A program made the translations under genes and the position numbers. A stretch of 64,000 nucleotides of DNA, from NCBI GenBank assembly GCA_022579005.1, contig MU401506.1:124001-188000 (forward strand), read 5' to 3'. The notes beneath the pieces are model-generated. The model ran no database searches and was not told the DNA's origin. It saw only the letters and a list, made by a program, of their open reading frames with translations. The DNA comes from Poronia punctata (Eukaryota > Ascomycota > Sordariomycetes > Xylariales > Xylariaceae). Shown one piece after another: positions 57,676 to 64,000 of the stretch (the first letter of the stretch is position 1; the number at the start of each line of letters is the position of its first letter).

Positions 57676-60600
57676 ACTACCTAGCTTCTCCTGCAGCAGT
57701 AGGTATGTAAAATGTAGCCTGGGCCCCGGGGTTGCATCCTTGCGAGAGTCCCTACTTAAGTTGCCAACCTAGGTAGTGCCTACCACACTTGACGTATGCG
57801 TACCTACCTACCTAGTAGTTTACACTTTGATTATGAGAAATACTTCCATTTGCACGTCTTAGACGCAGTTCAAGGAAGGAACAAGCCAAGAAAGTCCCCT
57901 CCCAAAGCAGGTGGTGCCTTCAGTTCTTGTTTGAATTGCCCCTCAATGACCTACTTATTTGCACTAAGTTTGGCAGGTATAACATCCTGTTGTTATTATC
58001 CTTAGTAATCAGCGTCGGTTAGGCTAGACGTGAAGAGTCGGATTACTGTGCGGATCAAACTCCTAGTCAGCCTCTCAACCCTCCTCGGCTCTACTCGTAT
58101 TCTTTTAACAGCAATTGGCTATTCGAGTAACGATGAGCAAAGGTAAGTGGTGTGATATCTCGATATCGTACGGTATCTCAAAGGCCCTTGTTGTCTCGGT
58201 CGGACTAACCAAGGCGGGTGTCTTCTTATACTCATTTACTAGGTATGTAATCCTTGGGTGAAACTACTTACGCGTACTTACTTGAACCCCGCGGAGTAAT
58301 AGGACGGATGAACCACTTCTGAAGTTTTTGAAGGGATTATTTATCCCTGTCAGGTGCATGCTGATAGCACCGCGGCAGAAACTGCATATGTAATAATAAT
58401 TTCCAAGGACCATTGCACGATTGAAGGATTGCTGCACCACAGGGTAGAGTCAAGACGATCGACACTATAAATATATAGGCAGACCTATCATCGGCTAACA
58501 ATCCATGGACCCCAAAAGTCGAGGCGGCTATTCAAACCCTGGCCCCGGGTCCTCCCTATATTCTGGACCTCGCGAAGTGTTTGTCTTCGTCATGGGTAAA
58601 AAGCTCGTCCTGGACAAAAGACGGACAAAATCCGGTGGGGAAAGTTTGGAAGAATTTTCGAACCCCGGACAGTCTCATATCTGCATTCACCACCTTAGTC
58701 AGATGACCCTCTAAACCAGACGACTTTTCCGCAGCGTCATCTATATCCTAAGGCTACAATAAACTAACGTAACACAAAACCCTTGGAGGTTTCTGTCATG
58801 TGTAACGAATTCGGGGAGTACTGATCTTCTTCTTACGCCCTTGCGTCGTGTCACACTGACTCAGAGTCCTGTTAGTAGCCCACCTTGATTTACATAATAC
58901 ATTTTCAAAGACACCCTGACAATCTTCATGCACGTTGGTAACTTGACCGCCACTATCCTCTGCACCTACAATGTACTTTGAGTATCATGTTATTCGTAGT
59001 GCATAGGAATCACACGCTGGCGTGACACCGAGACGAAAATAAACCTCTGGGGGCTATATACTAGGTAGCTAACCTAGCTAGATATCTATCTCACGCTGCA
59101 AGTTTAACCACATATATCAAAGCTTGATCGCTTGATAGATACTATTATTGTAAAGTACCTTGTAAGCGCGTCGCATTGCATTTTCAAGTCTGCAACCTAC
59201 CTTGAGCCTTACCTTGCCTGCCGCGGACCAATTATCCCCGTCATTCCTCTTGCCGAGGGTCGGATCCCTGCCTATGTAGGTACCTAGATGTATATAACCT
59301 TTGCTCCCTACTCAGAAAAGCGTCATTGTTGGGAAGGGGGAAAGATATCAAGCTTATAAGCATCAGATAATAAGGTAACAAGAAGTAATCCGCTTCCTAT
59401 TTATACACTACATCTTAAGCAGTATTTAACCTTAGACATGTAGGCATGGCATCAATCCATATGACAGACAAGTCCCGCAGGAATATCTACACGTGCTTCC
59501 ACCTTCACTTCACCATTAAAAAATCACACCATATCTACCTACACTCCTCTCCGCCGCCCTCTACCTTCCTACCTACATCGATGGACAACCACACTCCATG
59601 CATGCATGCATTTGTAGCATGCATTGTATATATGTATGTATATATCTCTAGCATGTTGCACGACGACCGTCTAATATCCAATCCAAAAACAAAAAACAAA
59701 AAAAACAAAGACCACATCTACACCCATAGTTCTTCCTCTCGACTTCTTAAGTAACCTGACCATCTAGATACCTACCTAACTTACACAATGGCCCATCCAA
59801 AAAACAAAAAAAAAAAAAAAAAAAACCGTAACCTACCAGATTCCCGGATTTCCTCTGTAGTAAATCATCCCTGTATTTTTGATCAAGGGGAACACTTTAA
59901 CCTAAACTACCTAGGTGTCTTATAATCATCGTACCCTTTCTCTTTACACGTATCTGCCCAGCCCGCCCCTATCTCGTGCTAAAAGATGACATACATGCTT
60001 GACATATGACACACATACCTAACATAGGTACCCAGACCTACTTCTTACCTCCATCTGGCCCTGTATACCATCGTTAGTTCAAAGCCAGTCAAAAGGTCTA
60101 GATTGAGCTGTTAGGTTAGGATCCTTTCTGAGAGTATCACGTATTGATGATATATCGGATCACATTCTGATCCAGCATGCACCAATTCTACCAGAAAAGG
60201 GGAATGAGGAAGCACGAAAGGGGGGCGTTGGAGTATTCATAATATTTCGTAGCTGCGCCAGAAGGCACCATCCCATTATTAACTAGCAAACGAGGGGCAG
60301 ACAAAGCCGATGAATCTGCTGGTCACAGTTTTCAAGGGCTTGTAGCTCCATTCTGATTATGAAACCAGTCTTCCTAATAGACATGGTGAAATTCTAACAA
60401 TGTAAAGTTCATTAACCCGACCCGTCCATCCGCCCCGATCCCAAAATATGCACCCCCTTCCGAAATGAATCCAAAGAGCCTCGTTCCGATGCCTTATCTG
60501 TCATTGTCGCGGAGTGAGATATTGACATATATACCGCCCACCCCAAGCAGTTTCCGGCGCCGTAAAAGCAAAACGCCAGCCGCCCCCTAATATGCTCCTA

Positions 60601-60815
60601 TGGTACCTATTAAACACTAAAACTCAAAAACGCAGATAGAGGCCCCTCAACTCTTCTGCAAGGGCTAATTATACATGTGGTGGATGAGACTTTGGCCCAT
60701 CCACTTATGTCGGCGGAATGATGATGTAGGGGCATCCTTCGATCACAATCTATGTGAATGACGCGGATAAAATAAAACAGCACGCCTGGCAGGCGGTCGG
60801 CCGTTATGTAGAGGC
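57676..60815. other. 3.1-kb gene-poor spacer right of the AT block
   Basis: No supported gene. It holds TACCTACCTACC words (about 57800-57812), ATGCATGCATGC (about 59598-59611) and an A run (about 59803-59824). Confidence 0.5.
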
Positions 60816-62885
60816 CTAATCACTCTCAAATGCGCCAGGGATGGTCAAAGATAGACGTTGCCCACGATCTTTCCCATGGCCACCCGCCGTATCCCCTGAC
60901 TGACTGCTAGGCTCACTGGCCGCCGTGCCTTTTGCATTTTGGCTGTCCTCTTCAAGTGTCGTAACCATTGCCATGATTTTGGGCATGGTACTATCGGATT
61001 CTAGTGTCGAAGCCTTCTCATCTTTTATGGTCTCTTCAGAGTCAACATCCTCGCACGGCGAGGTTCCCTTAGAAGGCGTCGATATCATAGCGTTCCTGCC
61101 CACTTGGTGGGGTGTCTCATCATCGTCGTGAACCGTCTTGTCTCCACTTCCAGCAGTATGCGAGTGGCCATGATGGACTGGCACCACGCCGCCCCCAATG
61201 CGACTCCAAAACATTTGGTCCCGGAGCCTTACGCTTTCTTCCCAGGCGGCCCGCTCGGAATCAGAATTATCTGCCCGCCAATGCCCATCTTTCACCATGC
61301 GCAGGAATCCCAAAAAGTCACACGTAGAGCGGACACGTGTAAGGCAATACTGGCAAAGCGGATATCGTTGAGCCGATTCCGATTCGCTTGTCCTGAACCG
61401 GTGATTCCGTAGATGTCCTTCGTCCTTGCGCGCTTCACCACAGAGAGAGCATGGGTAGTACTGCGGTTTGCTGATAGATGTGAAGGGGCTACTTGTAGGG
61501 ATCGGTTCCACCACCAGCGTTCCTTCAGTCATGGCCGTGAGAACAGAGCGTCGTGCTAGCCAAGATAAGCCCGGAGCGGTATCGAGACGAAGTGTGGGCT
61601 CGATATCTTCAGCCAAGGCTCGCTTGTAGAATTTTGTTTCTTTCAAAGGTGGCAAGTTTGCCGATGACGCAGAGCCGGAGCTGATGGCTGAAGCTGGCGT
61701 GTTGGGCGTTTGGGGGGATACATTAGTAGAAGTAGGTGTTCCAGCGGTGGAAAGGGAAGCTGAAGAAGCAGTTGACGACGTTGAAACAGCCGTGTTTCCA
61801 GTAAAGCTCAGTATAGGGAGGCCGCTATATGAGCCGGTTGAGATCCTCGAGGAGGATCTTTTGGAAGTCTGAATAAGTGTTAGAAAGTCATCATAGGACG
61901 AAAGATCTGTTCGCAAGACTGGGCTGATGAGATGCGGTAGATTTGTCGGGTAGGTAGGTGCTACTGATTCGATGATGCTCGATTGGGAGGCTCCTTCGGA
62001 TATTTGCGTCTCGTCATCTCTCGGTTCTGATCTGCTGAATCCGGGTGACGACGGTGCTGTCCCGCTGTGATCATCATGATCGGATGCCATCTGTTCCATG
62101 ACGAGTTTAAGCTGTGTAAGCTGTTCCTGCTGGGATTTCAAAAGTCCCTCGGTGTCAGCTAATTGAGCCTTGAGCTGGTCGTTCTTCCGGTGAAGTATGT
62201 CCTGTTCCCTCTTGGCGTCTTCTTTGGCCGTTATTACCATCTTGTTGGCCTCCTCAAAAAGTGAAACGGTCAATGACTCTACTTCTTGTTCAATCTTTTT
62301 CTTTTCCTTCTCCATTTCAAGTCGCTGGTGTTTCTCTTCTGCCAGTAGAGCAAGCAACCTGGTTTTTTCACTTTCGACCGTCTTCTTCGGAACCCAATTG
62401 TCGCCGGATAGGATCTCTTGTTGTCTGGAGACAAGATCCTCTAGCTCGCTAACTCGTTCCTTGGAAGCCTCCAGTTCTTGGCGCGTGGCCGAGAGTGTGT
62501 CGTCGAGAGTAGTCTGGTGATTTATCGCATTCACAAGCTTCGTGCTCAACGCAGCTACTTCTGCATCGAGGTCAGGGTGGTGCGCCGGCTTAAAGACACC
62601 ATCTGAGGATGATATGACCCTTGCTCTCGGGTCGGGAATTGTACTATGGTCCGCATCGTCCATGAGAGAATGGGAAGAAGGCTTTCGCCGCGGTCGAGTC
62701 GGGCCAAGAGACGTTGAATTGTTTGGCACCATGATCTCAAAAGCGTTCGAAGCAGATAGAGATTTGGTCGGGGATCTAGAACGGGGAGATGCATTGTGCG
62801 ACGGGCTCAGGCTTGAGAGCGACCGGAGATGTCCCAAAGTCCGTGAGTGAGGACTCGCAGCTTGGTGCTGCGACCAAGCAGTCAT
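60816..62885 (-). CDS. SEC2: Sec2-type Rab GDP/GTP exchange factor
   Basis: Activates the Rab GTPase Sec4 on secretory vesicles for polarised exocytosis. 689 aa from ATG 62885 (MTAWSQHQAASPHSRTLGHL). The frame is open 21 bases further to a possible ATG at 62906, but a splice acceptor (GCTAAC ... TTTAG, exon border 62895) lies between, so 62885 is preferred. The Ser/Pro-rich N-terminus is followed by a coiled coil (about residues 105-275) with LSTKLVNAINHQTTLDD and SLTVSLFEEANKMV, the Sec4-binding signature of Sec2/Rabin8. After a Ser/Thr-rich linker comes a conserved Cys-rich region (about 480-590) with CSLCGE, HRFRTSE, LCQYCLTRVRSTCDFLGFLR and KDGHW. The C-terminus is acidic and low in structure. 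The 5' UTR intron is probably 63078-62896. Confidence 0.85.
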   Translation of the reverse strand: MTAWSQHQAASPHSRTLGHLRSLSSLSPSHNASPRSRSPTKSLSASNAFEIMVPNNSTSLGPTRPRRKPSSHSLMDDADHSTIPDPRARVISSSDGVFKPAHHPDLDAEVAALSTKLVNAINHQTTLDDTLSATRQELEASKERVSELEDLVSRQQEILSGDNWVPKKTVESEKTRLLALLAEEKHQRLEMEKEKKKIEQEVESLTVSLFEEANKMVITAKEDAKREQDILHRKNDQLKAQLADTEGLLKSQQEQLTQLKLVMEQMASDHDDHSGTAPSSPGFSRSEPRDDETQISEGASQSSIIESVAPTYPTNLPHLISPVLRTDLSSYDDFLTLIQTSKRSSSRISTGSYSGLPILSFTGNTAVSTSSTASSASLSTAGTPTSTNVSPQTPNTPASAISSGSASSANLPPLKETKFYKRALAEDIEPTLRLDTAPGLSWLARRSVLTAMTEGTLVVEPIPTSSPFTSISKPQYYPCSLCGEARKDEGHLRNHRFRTSESESAQRYPLCQYCLTRVRSTCDFLGFLRMVKDGHWRADNSDSERAAWEESVRLRDQMFWSRIGGGVVPVHHGHSHTAGSGDKTVHDDDETPHQVGRNAMISTPSKGTSPCEDVDSEETIKDEKASTLESDSTMPKIMAMVTTLEEDSQNAKGTAASEPSSQSGDTAGGHGKDRGQRLSLTIPGAFESD

Positions 62886-64000
62886 TTGGACGAAGCTAAA
62901 GACCATAAAGTTAGCATGGAACTTGAAGCATCATTCGTAGGCCACGAATGGTAAGTTTTTGGGCCGGCTGCAGCAGAAAAGACCCATCAAAGAGAGAGGC
63001 ATATTGGTAGATACGTGTTTCCAAAGGCGGCAGAATTGGCGGGAAAGATGTTGTGCAAACATAATCAATCACACTTACGAATCCAGCTTGACGACTGGTG
63101 GACCTTGAGGGCCCAGACGCGGGAACTCGTTATGTGCTCAGCCGAGGATCATGGGTATCTGAGACAGTATCGCGCGGTATAATTGGAGCAACCAGGCTAC
63201 CCAGCGACTTCACGGGATGGGAAAGCAATCAAAAACTAGCCGTTGCAAGTTGGAAACCTCGTGGTAGGAGCCGTCTTGGAAAACTAATTGCGTATGGTAC
63301 CGTGTCTTTGATCCCCGATTAGTAGACGACGCGCACACTCCAGACTATGGGTGTGCCGTGTCTCAAAGGGCTAAACTGTTCTATGGACGAGACGTGTGTT
63401 GTGGATCGAAGCGATAGTTAATTCGGCCGTCTGAGGCTGGATTAGAAATAGAAGTTTACCCGGTGCAAAGGCCACCGACTGAAGAAAGAGAGCTGGCAAG
63501 GTGTAGATAGTGGATAATTAATTAGAAAGACGCAAACAGAAACAAAGGTAGTGGGTGTCACCACTCGAAATGAAGGCAATGAAGAGGAGTGGTGAATTGG
63601 CTAGGATGGGGTTGAGCAGTCAGCGGAAGAGGGCAGGTCCAGGTTGGCAAGCAAATGCAACGCAAACCCAAAGGCAAGCCTCTGGGTATCTGCTACGTAC
63701 CTTTCTCTAGAACCGGACTACTGTACAGTGTTACCTCCAGCTACACGTACAGATTTGGTACTTACCATGCCATCTGAACAGGGGATAGCGGATTTGTCTC
63801 GCTGTCGGCCACCAATCATATGATCGGGCGCTTGGAAAGGATGCGCTGGACAGGGGCACCGATCTGCGGAAAGGCCTTGGGGTAGTGCCTGTGCAAGGGG
63901 CACGAGATATAGTTTTTTTTGCCTCGCGAGTTGCGTCTCAAAGGAGTAGACCGAAATTTTACCAAACGGACGATTCAACACATTGAAAAGCCCAAAAACG
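62886..64000. other. Upstream region of the Sec2 gene
   Basis: Contains the probable 5' UTR intron 62896-63078 (GTAAGT donor, GCTAAC branch). The rest has no supported gene; the minus-strand frame 63718-63981 shows no motif and may be chance. Confidence 0.5.

Noticed and set aside
62886..62906. Sec2 start at 62906 (MVFSFVQ)
   Set aside because: This ATG lies between a branch site and a TTTAG acceptor, so it is most likely intronic.

Overview
The window is nuclear DNA of a filamentous ascomycete (Pezizomycotina, most likely a Sordariomycete). The evidence is short GT-AG introns with CTAAC-type branch sites, a CFEM protein, a tyrosinase and a Zn2Cys6 regulator, an AT-rich block that looks mutated by RIP, and above all the set of genes that surrounds the mating-type (MAT) locus in this subphylum. 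The species cannot be named from the sequence alone.

Left part (1-11 kb): the 3' end of a tyrosinase gene, a secreted GH27 alpha-galactosidase, a GPI-anchored CFEM protein, a broken alpha/beta-hydrolase gene that contains an assembly gap, two intron-bearing tRNA genes (Arg-ACG and Pro-AGG), a tRNA relic and a duplicated block of about 112 bp.

MAT region (11.5-31.7 kb): an HMG-box gene with the intron position typical of mating-type HMG boxes and an unexplained in-frame TAG. It is followed by 4.4 kb of repeat-rich debris holding two related elements with hairpin ends. Then come APN2 (-), COX13 (+), SLA2 (-), a CIA30-domain gene (+), APC5 (-) and a GNAT-like gene (-). APN2, COX13, SLA2 and APC5 are the classic MAT flanking genes. 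Here all of them lie on one side of the HMG gene, and SLA2 sits between COX13 and APC5. I found no alpha-box gene.

Middle part (31.7-47.4 kb): a ferric reductase, importin beta-1 (KAP95 type, seven exons) and an eleven-exon Zn2Cys6 transcription factor, separated by long gene-poor spacers full of TACCTA/TAGGTA words.

Right part (47.4-64 kb): an 8.4 kb block of almost pure A+T with no reading frame and sharp borders, whose two ends share an exact 20-bp inverted repeat. It is probably a transposon remnant altered by RIP. After a 3.1 kb spacer comes a Sec2-type Rab exchange factor (-).

Exon borders were built by hand from splice signals and reading-frame continuity. Gene names rest on recognised motifs and neighbourhood, not on database searches.
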